Under the pieces are notes generated by a model. It searched no databases, had not been told where the DNA came from, and saw nothing but the letters and a program-made list of their open reading frames with translations. A stretch of DNA of 64,000 nucleotides from Chrysopilus asiliformis (taxonomy: Eukaryota; Arthropoda; Insecta; Diptera; Rhagionidae), in NCBI GenBank assembly GCA_964034945.1, contig OZ035960.1, positions 32,852,368-32,916,367 on the forward strand, read 5' to 3'. Below, piece after piece: positions 1-11,148 of the stretch. Position 1 is the first letter of the stretch, and the number at the start of each line of letters is the position of its first letter. The position numbers were made by a program, and so were the translations under genes.

Positions 1-184
1 AGGGCAGACATGTCCGACCTGTTGGGGGGAAATTTGGATGAGAAAACATCCGCAAAAATAATATAATTTTGCTGTTTTTGCAGACCTTATAAGCCGAGAA
101 ATTCCAATAGGAGTTAAGCTATGTTTCATATCGAAAATCTTCTAATAGGTGTTTTATTTTCCACAGAAAGTATTTCCATATAAA
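1..184. other. Unassigned leading sequence
   Basis: AT-rich sequence with no ORF or repeat that I can recognise. It runs directly into the first dispersed repeat copy. Confidence 0.4.
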
Positions 185-659
185 AACATAACAAAAGCAT
201 TAATTGTCAATCTGGCCATTATTGAAAACCCGTATGGTGATATGGCAGTGTTCGAAGGTTAATTGAACAGCGAACAGGTGTATCAAAATTACACTTCGAA
301 GTCAAACTTTTTAATAAAATTTTTTAAAATTTATACCAATCGGAATTTTATGTATGGAAGTTTTATGTAGAATCATATCCAAAATACCTTTTGTTCTAGC
401 TTTTTTTTTGATAAGATGCATAGTTTTTGAGATATTCGCAAAAAACGCTTTCGTTCGGTCCATTTTTGCCCATTAACGAACTTAGCCTCATATTTTACGA
501 AAAACGGATCTGCATAAAATTTCAAGTCTGTAGCTCAATCCGTGCGCCCGCAATCCGCGCTACAGATGGACAGACGGACAGACGGACAGACGGACAGACG
601 AACAGACGGACAGACGGACAGACGGACAGACGGACAGACGGACAGACGGGCAGACGGGC

Positions 660-711
<52 letters not shown>

Positions 712-860
712 GGAGAGACAGACGGACGGACGGACGAACGAATGCAAAACTCAATTTTTTTATCATTATAAACACACTGGTGTAATTCATTTTTGTGTGT
801 GATGATAAACGGTAAGGCAAATTTAATATACCCTTTGGTTTCACCATACGGGTATAAAAA
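185..860 (+). repeat. Dispersed repeat family A, copy 1
   Basis: This is the most complete + strand copy of a family seen again at 4850, 17541 (reversed), 20015 (diverged) and 55029. It begins with ACATAACAAAAGC and ends with CCATACGGGTATAAAAA. A subterminal inverted pair, CCCGTATGGTGA near the left end and TTTCACCATACGGG near the right, brackets the copy. The middle carries the shared segment TTTTTGCCCATTAACGAAC and a CAGACGGA microsatellite. ORFs through it are simple-repeat translations (TDGQ or SVCL runs on the two strands) and are not genes. It looks like a non-autonomous dispersed element. I cannot assign it to a superfamily. Confidence 0.75.
566..740 (+). repeat. (GACGGACA)n / (GACA)n microsatellite
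   Basis: Simple repeat of GACGGACA passing into pure GACAGACA, inside repeat family A copy 1. The same microsatellite sits at the same place in every copy of the family. It is therefore part of the element and not an independent expansion. Confidence 0.9.
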
Positions 861-2465
861 AACAGAGCAAGAAAATTTAACTCAACTATTCATTATTTTG
901 AATCAAATAGTATTTCAAATGTTTCTAGCAAAGTGTCTTAGAATTAGAATTTATTATAGACTAAATTCTAACATTTCATCCAGGTGTATTAATTTCATAT
1001 GTTCAACGCGTGTAGTGCGTGACTTGTAAGTTAATTGCCAAAGTTCTAACCAAGAATTACGTGCAATGCAAAATCGCCACATCATTATTACCCGAAAATT
1101 CTATTAAAACTACATAATCCGGTGTGAAAATATTCCAACAACACAAAAAAAAATATTCCCAGTACCACGGCATGATTTATGAACAGATTTCTTAGAAAAG
1201 AGAGACCATGGCCCCGCTGCTAAACATCATTACGCAACAAAAATGTTGTTCCAAATCGAGGAAATCTTCAAAAGATGTTCGGCGGCAAGGTCGGTCGAAG
1301 ACTTCGTGTTGTGCTAAGACACTTTTGCCAAGATTTACAATTTACAGTTTTGGTTCGGGATTGGAACCTCTCGTGCTTAACTAATGAAGTTACCTGCACC
1401 ACCTTCGTTGTAAATACCGTCCAGAGACCGGGTAGGTATAGAATGCGTGTTGGAAGTATAGAAAATCGCGATGCCGACCAACGATTTGTATTCAACGTGC
1501 AACATCTAGATCTCGCAATCCAACAAATCCAAGTGGCTGAAATGAATCATGTCGCCAGGTGATTTATTCTGGAATTTCAAGAAAGTGTGGATACGCTGGC
1601 ATCACACACGACGGTACGATACGGTAGCACATTATTAGAGTATAGATACTAAACCTGGTCTTAAGTGAATGACATACTGGCGATGTATCTACAAGATACG
1701 AGGAGGTACACTAAAGTCCCCATACATAACATTCGGAACGGCTTTACCGAAATATACTTGTCTATAACTATTTAATATTATTGTCGCTTTCATGTCGCAT
1801 TGAGTTCTAACATCTTGCAGGCGCTTATTGCGATTTACTTGCGGAAGGCAGGACGGCATTTGACGCCCAGTAGCCAACCAAGAAGCTAACAAACTAACAG
1901 CTATAGGCCAAGAAGAGGCTCGTCGGTCACCCCATAAGACGACTTTATATGGAATGGATGTATTAAATTATTCCGCACAAGGAGTGGTCGGCTTGGCTTC
2001 GAAATAAGCAAAGAGAAACGAGTAACGATTTATGATGATTATACCATTAGATAAAGCGAAAAACAAATTAATTAGGAATTATGTTTGTAATCAGCGTTCC
2101 AATGTGACTATTTTGTTATCCGCTTATTTCAATGACCTGAACATGGCACATAAATATGCACAATGCATTTACGCTGTGTAGGTATCGATCAATTAACGTT
2201 CGTCACTCAAATGTGATAAAAACGGTTAAATGCGAAAAAAGATTCTGTATCGGAATAATAAAGATTGATGTGCATCTTTTTGGAATACAATTAAACTGAC
2301 TTTAATAAAAATGGCATATTTTTTGCCCTCTTTTCGATAAAATTCAGTGACTGCAAGCAAATATTGTTCGGTACATATTTTTTCTCAGTTTATTGTCTAT
2401 GAAGTAAATTGGAATAAATATTTTTAACCATATTTTTTATTTTTTTTATATTTTTAAATATTTTT
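861..2465. other. No recognisable gene; short anonymous ORFs
   Basis: About 1.6 kb. The stretch around 1180-1960 is visibly richer in G and C than its surroundings. It has open frames on both strands (for example 1275-1562 on +, 95 codons, and 1268-1495 on -), but neither translation matches a family I know. It may be old coding or transposon-derived DNA. From about 2000 the sequence is AT-rich and featureless. Confidence 0.4.
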
Positions 2466-2540
2466 CATCTTGCGCTGTGCTTCAGCAGTCAACTTCCCTC
2501 AAGGTCTGACTGGAACTATAAAAAAATAAAAAAAAAATTT
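2466..2540 (+). mobile_element. 5'-truncated LINE 3' tail
   Basis: The sequence ending CTGGAACTATAAAAAA plus a further A-rich tail matches, in opposite orientation, the 3' end of the LINE fragment at 21270-21340. Both share a CAGC...GTCAA block followed by CTGGAACTATAAAAA. This fits a strongly 5'-truncated insertion that carries only the 3' UTR end and its A-tail. Confidence 0.45.
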
Positions 2541-2779
2541 TTAAAAAAAAGCTTTTATTAAAAAAGAATGCACTAAAAAGAGAAAAATAATTTTCTGGAC
2601 GCTGTGTATCACAAATATAAAAGCTTTTTAAAAGCGAGATAAATTTTTATTTTATTGTTTTATGCTTTATCTCGCTTTTTAAAAGCTTTTATATTTGTGA
2701 TACACAGCGTCCAGAAAATTATTTTTCTCTTTTTAGTGCATTCTTTTTTAATAAAAGCTTTTTTTTAAAATTTTTTTTT
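2530..2779. repeat. Long hairpin of foldback family F, copy 1
   Basis: An inverted repeat with arms of more than 100 bp (about 2530-2643 and 2666-2779) surrounds a short AT-rich loop. Both arms contain AAGCTTTTAT, a GTGCATTC/GAATGCAC block and GACGCTGTGTATCACAAAT. The same hairpin, more diverged, occurs at 7424-7590 and 20405-20590, each time next to the same downstream body. The hairpin is therefore part of a dispersed element. Confidence 0.85.
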
Positions 2780-2829
2780 TTATTTTTTTTATTTTGTTCT
2801 TTTTAGTCTTCGAATATATCCTTACATTT

Positions 2830-3570
2830 GAGATGTCCTTACAGGCTTTTTAACTTGAGAATCGTATTCAGCGACCCCAAAAACCCCCAGAATAGATTTT
2901 TTTCCGGAAAATTTGGAGAAAAGGATAATCACGTTATCCTTACAGTACCTTCCGTTATCCTTACAGACTTTTTAATGACAGATTCGGATTCAGCGACCCC
3001 AAAAACCCCCAGAATAGATTTTTTCCCGGAAAATTTGGAGAAAAGGATAATCACGTTATCCTTACAGGACCTTCCGTTATCCTTACAGACTTTTTGATGA
3101 CAGATTCGGATTCAGCGACCCCAAAAACCCCAGAATAGATTTTTTTCCGGAAAATTTGGAGAAAAGGATAATCACGTTATCCTTACAGGACCTTCCGTTA
3201 TCCTTACAGACTTTTTGATGACAGATTCGGATTCAGCGACCCCAAAAACCCCAGAATAGATTTTTTTCCGGAAAATTTGGAGAAAAGGATAATCACGATA
3301 TCCTTACAGGACCTTCCGTTATCCTTACTGACTTTTCAATGACAGATTCGGATTCAGCGACTCCAAAAACCCCCAGAATAGATTTTTTTCTGGAAAATTT
3401 GGAGAAAAGGATAATCACGTTATCCTTACAGGACCTTCCGTTATCCTTACTGACTTTTTAATGACAGATTCGGATTCAGCGACCTCAGAAACCCCCAGAA
3501 TAGATTTTTTTCCGGAAAATTTGGAGAAAAGGATAATCACGTTATCCTTACAGGACCTTCCGTTATCCTT
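2830..3570 (+). repeat. Six-copy tandem repeat of about 121 bp
   Basis: The segment TTCAGCGACC recurs at 2867, 2989, 3111, 3232, 3353 and 3475, giving spacings of 121-122 bp. Each unit contains TCCGGAAAATTTGGAGAAAA, ATCCTTACAGGACC and TTCCGTTATCCTTAC. The short ORFs here are translations of the repeat. Single or partial units of the same motif lie in the copies at 6930-7590 and 20930-21235, so the tandem expansion belongs to this copy only. Confidence 0.9.
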
Positions 3571-3944
3571 ACAAGGACGAAGTAGTGAAAATATTGTAAT
3601 GTCATCGGACTTTAATAAGTGTGCAAAATTTCAAGTCAATCGGACAAGCGGAAGTGGGTCAAAATTGGGTTGCAAGATTTGACCCCGACAAACAGACAGA
3701 CAGACAGACAAGATAGCGAGCTAAATAAAAGCTTTTAAAAAAACTTATTTTGGAGAGCACCTTAAACTAGATTTTACTGGAAGCTCAGTTAAAATACAAC
3801 CACGACGAAATACAGTAAAATTCTCATACTGGAACACTGAAACAAACTGGAATAGCAGTATTTTTCACTGTGAATCCGAGTAAAATTTACTGGGATTACA
3901 GTAAAATTTTAAAAGCCCCCTAAGATGTACCTCCTCTAATGGTA
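3571..3944 (+). repeat. Tail of foldback family F copy 1, then unassigned
   Basis: Up to about 3740 this matches the other end of the family. It has AAATTTCAAGTCAATCGGA, a CAGACAGACA run and a terminal AAATAAAAGCTTTTAAA, which mirrors the AAGCTTTTAT of the hairpin side. From 3741 to 3944 there are loose repeats of CAGTAAAATT and nothing else I can name. Confidence 0.6.
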
Positions 3945-4845
3945 GGGTCGGGTAGGGTGAAGTGATCCGTAGGGAGAAGTGGTCCACCACAATTTTTGTT
4001 AGTAATAGTGACATATGCAACTCTCATCGGTTGCTCTTGATGGCAGCTTGTTTTTTATTACTCATTGAAATGTGCAGACGTATATTTACTCACTCTCACA
4101 GACCAGTGCCAAAAAAAACATTGTTGAAAGTTTTTGCAAGTATTCACATTCAACAACATTTTGACAAATTCTTCATCAATTTCAATAACGTAATTAATCT
4201 AAAATCTTGTTTACATTATGAACTTTGTAAATCCACCGAATTTCTGCATTTTCTTCCACAATTGTTGAAGCAGCGTCATTCCGCGCAATATAGCGTCGGT
4301 AGGGAGAAGTGGTCCTCGTTTGGTAGGGTGAAGTGGTCCACCCTGTCAATGTCATATTTCGTGTTTTCAAGTTTTTTTATGAGTTATTTTGAGTGTTACA
4401 AATCGTGGCCAAAAATCGATGCAAAGCTCGATTATAACTTCTCCGGAAAATCGAGCTGAATTAGAGAAGCAGAAAAAGCCGCCGGAAAGCAATGCTTTAC
4501 ATCTACACCGAAGAAACCAACACCAAAACAGACCAAACGCTCATTTGTTACTTTCGAATAAACCATATTTTATGATTATACTTTTATTTGTGATTTAACT
4601 TTATGTTTATACGATTTCTGGAAAAATTTTGTGGGTGGACCACTTCTCCCTACCATTTTGAAAAAATCGAAAAATCAAAGTTTTCGATAAATGCCTAAAA
4701 ATTATATTTAATGTCAAAAAGTTGGCAATCTGTGAATGCAGAAAGTTGCGCTTGCGATTTGACTACATTATCATGCAAAAATTCAAATTTTTGAGCATTT
4801 TATGGCCAATAAAAAAAACGTGGACCACTTCACCCTACCTGACCC
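3945..4845 (+). mobile_element. pogo/Tigger-like transposon, internally deleted
   Basis: The ends are inverted: GGGTCGGGTAGGGTGAAGTG on the left, and CACTTCACCCTACCTGACCC on the right (one mismatch). Each is flanked by TA (3943-3944 and 4846-4847), the target duplication used by the Tc1/mariner/pogo group. The motif GTAGGGWGAAGTGGTCC also occurs inside, at about 3969, 4299 and 4323, and inverted near 4633. Only a short C-terminal transposase remnant remains, so the element is non-autonomous. Its right end abuts a truncated copy of repeat family A, which suggests it inserted into that repeat. The pogo/Tigger assignment rests on the TA flanks and the remnant tail and is an inference. Confidence 0.7.
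4389..4561 (+). pseudogene. Transposase C-terminal remnant (pogo-like)
   Basis: One frame reads SSIITSPENRAELEKQKK. After a frameshift the next frame reads CFTSTPKKPTPKQTKRSFVT and ends at a TAA (4559-4561). A basic, proline-rich tail closing just inside the inverted terminus is what the end of a pogo/Tigger-type transposase looks like. No DNA-binding or DDE catalytic part is present. The family call is inferred from composition and position. Confidence 0.45.
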
Positions 4846-4849
4846 TACA

Positions 4850-5126
4850 TTTTTGCCCATTAACGAACTTAGCCTTGCATTTTACGAAAAACGAATCTGC
4901 GTAAAATTTCAAGTCTCTAGCTCAATCCATCCGCCCGCAATCCGCGCCACAGAAGGACGGACGCACGTACGGACGGACAGACGGACGGACATGCAAAATT
5001 CAATTTTTGTTATCATTCTAAACACACTGGTGTAATTCATTTTTGTGTGTGATGACGGGATCTTGGCGTTACAAACGGTAAGGCAAATTTAAAATACCCT
5101 TTGGTTTCACCATACGGGTATAAAAA
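4850..5126 (+). repeat. Dispersed repeat family A, copy 2 (5'-truncated)
   Basis: Matches the right half of family A, from TTTTTGCCCATTAACGAAC through a short GACGGACA run to the terminal CCATACGGGTATAAAAA. The left half is missing. The preceding pogo-like element ends exactly where the match begins. Confidence 0.8.
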
Positions 5127-6929
5127 TATGTAATGCAAATACATTACTTTTTCCACATTTGGGAAAAAGAAAATTTTAAATTGACTGGAATATCAAGATC
5201 CCAAACGAATAGAAAATTTATGATTCACACATTTAATCGACATAGAATAATTCGAATGCTTAGATTTGTGGCAGTTTCAACAAAGAATCAAAAAAATAAT
5301 TCAATTTAGCATATATCTGATAGAGTTTGATATTCATGTATGAGTTAAGGACATAATGCGGTTAAACATAATACTCATTATATGTCAACCTCATCAAAGA
5401 GGATATTTCCGCATTGCTATCCGGTGATGACATGAAATATCGATTTTAAAGTTTCAACTCTGACCTGGTGATATGTGAACACTTTGTTCTCGTTATACTC
5501 AACGTTAAAAAGAAAGAGTTTTCCTGCTAAACTTTTTTTTTGTTATTTGCCTCAAATATTCTCGCAACAACAGCATAACCTTTATATTAGTTTAGTTTAA
5601 AAGTTATATCCATGTTCCTGAATTTATCAAGGGACCTATATGTGAATACATCGCCAGCAAATGCCAACGTCTAAGGCGTGCGACCATTCTGAATATGTGA
5701 AACGCAAGCAAAATACGTCATATGTATTAACCTGTACTCAGACTTGTTTATTGGTGCAATGCACCAGGACGAGACGTTAGCGTCGGATCAGCCAAGAGTC
5801 AGTCGTGTACTGAACAAGCGAGCGAATATGTTCTTTTGTCTTTTCTCGTATAACATCCTTTCATATATCCTTCCTGTGATAACCATTTTACTCATGAAAA
5901 GTGCACCTAAGCTCGACAGGACAACGGCAGCATAGAATTCAACGTTCAGTTCTATATGCTGCCGTTGTCCTGTCGTTCTTTAGTCCTTTTTCTTGTCTAT
6001 ATTGTTGTAGTTAGTGATGGATTCGTCTCGTGTTTATCGCGAAATCGAATTTTTATAGCCGAGAATCGTTTTTTTTTGCCGATAAAATCAAATTGCAACA
6101 CTGATGGGTCATTAATCGCACAATTTTTCAAAGCGCCCTAACATTAAACGAGGATATCAGAGGCTTTCAAGAGATTGGAAAAATGCACTTTATGTACCCA
6201 TACTGCAGATTGATTTAATTTTCAGTTAAGCTGAGAAAAGTTCACATCGTAAAGGCTGTTGTTTCAGAATAATTTTTGTTTAAAAAGAATTCTTTTTGCA
6301 AATAATTGTAAAAATGTATTTCGTAATGTTTTAAAACAAATAAAAATTTTGAACAATTTTTTTCTATTGATTAGCCGTTAAAAATATCAAGATTTGGGAG
6401 ACTTTTTTCTAAATGTAAACAACCACTCCTGGCCCTGTGCATGCCTTAATTTTGGGGTTCCCGATCAGCGGATTTTTTTCGGAATCAGTAAATATGTGCA
6501 AAAAAACAAGTGAAATGCACTGCGGCTAGAAATTCTTAAGTAAAACGCGCCGCATCGGAACACTTTTTACGATTATTGCGAAGTTGAGAACGATGCAGAA
6601 TAAAGGATAATTCATATTAATCTGGCAGCACTTGCATTTCGACATTTGAGAATGAAATACGAGAAATTATTTTTTTTTGCTTAGTGCAATTTTAAGAGTG
6701 TCTATAGTGAAATAACATCATTCCAGATAACATTTCATTAGTATAAGATATTAATTTTGGCGAAAAAATAAATTACCCTCTCCATTATCGCCCTCTAGTG
6801 GCGAGCACATAAAATTTATCCACTCAAAGTATCACAAGTGAACTTACAGTTTTATTACAAATTGAAAGTGTATGGACCAGTTGCAGGCGAGAACACAGAT
6901 ATTATCGTATAGATTTGTTCCTATTTTAA
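5127..6929. other. No recognisable gene
   Basis: About 1.8 kb of AT-rich sequence with only short anonymous ORFs, such as 5744-5935 on +. The one structural feature is the inverted repeat at 5914-5975, listed separately. Confidence 0.4.
5914..5975. repeat. 21-bp perfect inverted repeat (hairpin)
   Basis: The block beginning CGACAGGACAACGGCAGC at 5914-5934 returns inverted at 5955-5975, with a 20-nt spacer. If transcribed it would form a strong stem-loop. No family is recognised. Confidence 0.75.
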
Positions 6930-7590
6930 AAGCTTTTATTTGTATCTGTCATTCTATCTAGGTCTCGCAATCTAATTTTGACTCACTTTCACTCATCCGA
7001 TTGACTTGAAATTTTGCACACACACGTAAGTCCGATGGCAATACATTATTTTCTACATTGTCCTTGTAAGGAAAAGGTACGATCCTGTAAGGATAACGTG
7101 ATTATCTTTTATTTGAAATTTTCCGGAAAAAAATGCGTTCAGGGGTTTTTGGGGTCGCTGAATCCGATTCTGGCACTAAGAAATCCGTAAGGATAACGGA
7201 AGGTCATGTACGGATAACATGATCATCATTTTCTTCAATTTTCCGCGAAAAATCTCGTCTAAGGAATTTTAAGATCGCTGAATTCGTTTCTGACGTTAAG
7301 AAGTCTGTAAGAATAATGGAATATTCTGTTAGGATAACCTTTTTATTTTGGGTTTCTACTAGTCATACTAATATTAATACGAAATGACTAAACAGGATAA
7401 AATAAAAAAATCAAAAATGTTTTTTTTGAAAAAGCTTTTATTTGAAAAAAATGCACTAAAAGGAAGAAACAATTTTTGAGCACTATGTATCAGAGAAATA
7501 AAAGCGACATAAAAGCATGAAAAATAAAATAAAATAAATATTTTTTTTTCCTTTTTAGTGCATTTTTTTTAAATAAAAGCTTTTTTACCT
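6930..7590 (-). repeat. Foldback family F, copy 2 (reverse)
   Basis: The reverse complement runs from the hairpin (7424-7590, with AAGCTTTTAT and GTGCATT blocks) through diverged 121-bp-type units with GGGGTCGCTGAAT and AAGGATAACG, to the tail with GATTGACTTGAAATTTTGCA. It ends in AAGCTTTTATTT at 6930. It is more diverged than copy 1 and has no long tandem expansion. Confidence 0.75.
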
Positions 7591-8226
7591 TCCTTTTCTA
7601 TAGAGGGAAAGTATTATATTCATGACGGAGACCGACTCGAGAATTGGGGCAGACAGAAACTTTCTGATCAGCACGAAATCTGTCTCGGGCAAAATTATGA
7701 GTATGTTCGTGTATCTGTCTGTCGCTCTTTCCGTTTTACGTATCTTGAAAAACTCGAGAATGCGTTGAACTAACAACTTGAAATTTTTTGTAAACAAGTT
7801 TGACGAAAATCGTAGTTTTCTATAAACGTTTGGAAAAATTACATAAGCTATAAGGCGTACCTTCAACACATTTTTTTTTCGAAAAAATACAGTTTTTTTT
7901 AAATTTCTCGAAAACTTTGCGATTTGGTAAAAAATGTATTTAACAAAATTTAAAGGATATAAAATTTTTCACATTTTTTGCTTTAATGGTTTTTACGTAT
8001 CTCTAACGGTTCTCAAAATATTTTAAAAAATCAAGTTTTTTGAAAATTTCTCGGTTTTTAGAAATAATGCATATAAGCAAATTTAAAGAAAATAAAATAT
8101 CCTGCTTTAATGGTTTTTACAAGTCTTTAACGTTTCTCTAGATATTTAAAAAAAATTTACTTTTTACAATACATAGTTTTTCCGAAACTTGCAGAGGAAA
8201 GTTTTGTGTTGATCACAACTGATATT
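7587..8226. repeat. Dispersed repeat with GAGGGAAAGTATTAT end
   Basis: Begins with CTATAGAGGGAAAGTATTAT and ends near CTTGCAGAGGAAAGTTTTGTG, with a TGTATCTGTCTGTCGCTCTT segment inside. The style (a short G/A-rich end and an internal CTGTCTGT tract) resembles non-autonomous repeats known from fly genomes. It occurs once in this window, so the limits are approximate. The ORF at 7585-7869 on - is not convincing. Confidence 0.4.
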
Positions 8227-10371
8227 TTTTTTTTTTTTTGCAATTCCTAGCCACCGCACAAAAAACACGTTTGAGTGTACTCATATCAGTATCTGTATTA
8301 AACATTTAGGTAGGCGGGGTGGCCTATCTAAACAGCTTCAAAAAAACAACCCAATATTTTGTAAAAGCACCTTCTAAATTTTCAGATTGTTTAATATTTT
8401 ATAATACGTTTAATTGTATAGACTTTTCTATAAATACATTATTGATGAGTGATTCGCCTGTTTACTGCTCTTTTATATTGTCACAACATTTTAACTTTCG
8501 ATTTAAAATTAATTTTGACATTGATGGAGGAAAATTCAAGATCAAGTTCCCCAAAAATATGTTTTTATGGCCACCAACAGGCGGATGTTGCATTTAATGT
8601 TTGTTTCATTTACAGAAATCCAGGAATAGAATTTTATGCGTTGTAGAGTTGCATTCGTTGTTTCACTTGGGTTTGGACACATATCGGCAAGTTTATATGT
8701 TAATACCAGTGGTCTCTGTAAGATATTTGTATCAGCGATCCGAATGATGCACTAGGAACATCCATATAACCAATGAAAGTATGTTTTTAATTAGCAGACG
8801 TCTTTACGGCCTATTAACTGCTGTTAGATGATACGGAAACTGAAGAAACTGAAATAATTTTCGATGTGCATAAATTAACTTAAAAACAATTTAATGGTCT
8901 GTGTTTGTTGGTGCATCCTAGTCAGTTATGTGTATTTAAATTTATTTTGTATGTTTTATGTAAGAATCAAAAACAGTTCGTCGAACAAAACAGACGCAAT
9001 AAGTGGAAAATTAAAATTTTTCATTGAAAAATTTGCCTTTTTTTAGTTATATTCGTATATCTGTATAAAGAAAAAAAACTGTTTGCGGGTAAAAAAAAAT
9101 TTAATGAAATAAGAAACTACAAAATCTTACTTTGGACTTTCTTTGGTTTAAAGAAACTGAAGGTAAAAGAAAGTATTAAATGCACGTATCATTGCGGATA
9201 ACTTTATTGTCCGTAAATACTCGCATTGAGAAAATACTCCAGATACTCGCATCAGTAGTTCGCCAGATTTACCGTCTTAACAGATTCTTATCACGAGTTT
9301 CCAAATCTTCGGAAAATCCCATGTCACGTCATTGTGTAAACTTTTTTTGTGTCTTCCAGAACACACTATGAGATTGAATTTCTGCGAGCAAATAATCGTA
9401 AAATCTTGTCGGCAGTATGGTTTCTTGGAGAGCGTTACACTTGTACATACAGATATATCGCTAAGGAAAAAAAAACTAACAAGATCTCGTGGTATTTCAA
9501 CTGGAACCTTTGAAAAATTTCGTTCTAAAGACGCCTAGCCAGGTGTGGAGAAATGTGGAGAAATCAATGGGATCTGTATGTGGAGGGTGTCTGTGTTTAC
9601 TCTATTCTAGTAAAACTATGCAGTGTTATAAACTTATGTCTTCAGGACGAGACATATAGTCAGCCATGTCACAAGTATCCACTGAGTTGTCGTTACATTT
9701 CTTACTCGTAACTTTTCCTTTTCTTGCCGCATGCAATGTGAATAAAAGGTGCTTCACGCGGAATCGTCAGAGGTGTTCTTGTGTTACGGAAGCATGTTCA
9801 GGTTAAAGGTTAGCTGCATCCAAAGAAGCATAAACATAAAAATCACCTTAAAATATATATAAAGAATCTTCATTCGTGTTGCAAGTAAAGCGCTTTAGAT
9901 TCTTGTAGCATTCTTCTGTGTTACTTGTCACGGTTGAATACTTTTGGCTGAATGATATGCCAATTGGTATCCAGTTGCTTTATATCCTGTATCCTTTATC
10001 TTGAAATCGCTTCGTTTATGGACAAATTCTGTATAATATATTGACGGCTTTTATGTAAAAGGTGCTCCAAAGGAAATATTACGAAATAGGAGTGTAGCTG
10101 TCTTATGAAATAAGTAAAAATACGTCTTATGAAAATGTATTTAAAATTTAGAAAACTTTCAACTTAAAAATGTCTTTGCAACTCTATGAAATATTAGAAA
10201 ATAAACTCTTTAAATATTTGGGAAATAGCTGTGGGCTGTGGTATGGAATAGCCTTTAAAATATCTGATGTTAACAGCACTTGAATTTCTTATACAAAATC
10301 TACGTTTGTGAACATTTTTGTGCACAATCAAACGTCACAAGCCAACTAACAAAATTTTAGTTTAACCCTTA
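8227..10371. other. No recognisable gene
   Basis: About 2.1 kb of AT-rich sequence. ORFs of 60-90 codons (8319-8597, 9180-9538) have no recognisable domain and are probably chance. Confidence 0.4.
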
Positions 10372-10459
10372 TATCGGGTCTTTCAACAAGGACATAACAA
10401 TTTTGTATTTAAATAAAACACAGAATAATTGAGATATCGGTGTAGTGGACATGTTACAT

Positions 10460-10773
10460 TTAAGTATGAAATTCGATGTCGTTCATATGGCCACCGCGAG
10501 CACGTTTGCTGATTGATTCTTTGGAGCCAATTTTCCACCACTCTTCCACACATATCGGCCGGAACGTTGGCAATTTCGCGTTCGGTATTGTTCCTGAGCT
10601 CCTCTAACGTTGTTAGCTTGTTGGCATAAACCAACGACTTAACATAACCCCATAAAAAGAAATCCAACGGCGTTAAATCGCATGAGCGAGGTGGCCATTC
10701 GACCGGACCATTTCTCGAGATTAAACGATTACCGAACTTCTCCTTCAATAGATCAATTGTTTGACCAGCTTTG
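10460..10773 (-). pseudogene. Mariner-type transposase C-terminal part
   Basis: The minus-strand frame reads KAGQTIDLLKEKFG, then SRNGPVEWPPRSCDLTPLDF, then FLWGYVKSLVYAN. This is the region around the third catalytic acidic residue of a DDE/D (IS630/Tc1/mariner) transposase; the D of the PPRSCDLTPLDFF block is typical. Near 10510 the frame breaks. The correct C-terminus, RARGGHMNDIEFHT followed by TAA at 10460-10462, lies in a neighbouring frame. Upstream, only MVKFTNEQCHKAGQ survives beyond the LINE (15564-15605). The catalytic core is missing, so the protein cannot be active. Confidence 0.85.
10761..10773. repeat. LINE target-site duplication, left copy
   Basis: TTGACCAGCTTTG, identical to 15564-15576. 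The pair brackets the LINE exactly. The two flanks rejoin in frame within the mariner transposase (…CHKAGQTIDLL…). Confidence 0.85.
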
Positions 10774-11148
10774 AATAGAATAGAATAGAAGTTTATTGCC
10801 CAAGTATAAAATACATTAACATTTGAATATATCTTACGCTAGTCTTTTAACAACGTAGGCAAACAGTGCCTGTGTTTTACAAAGGAAATCTTTCTCTACT
10901 AGATTAGTATTCATTTGACATTATATGCGTTAACAGTAAGTTATCTATTAGTAAAGCCAACTGCAATGTGTTGGATTACAGCCAATTCTGGTGTTGTATT
11001 ACTATGCTTACATAAAATAACAAAACGAAAGAACAACAAATAAATAAATAACAAGAAAGAAAAGAAAAATGCAAAATAGTTGTAAATGGCAATTACCAGA
11101 AGAACCCTTTAAGACTGAGGAAGTGAAGGCCAACTCGCCCCCGTAGCT

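Noticed and set aside
427..847. Short ORFs with TDGQ or SVCL repeats in family A copies
   Set aside because: Microsatellite translations present on both strands. None continues into conserved non-repeat protein sequence.
1268..1562. Possible coding exon in the GC-richer stretch
   Set aside because: Open on both strands and without recognisable motifs or convincing splice sites. Kept only as unassigned sequence.
3962..4459. 165-codon ORF inside the pogo-like element
   Set aside because: Starts in the terminal repeat and crosses internal copies of the terminal motif. The believable transposase remnant is in another frame at 4389-4561.
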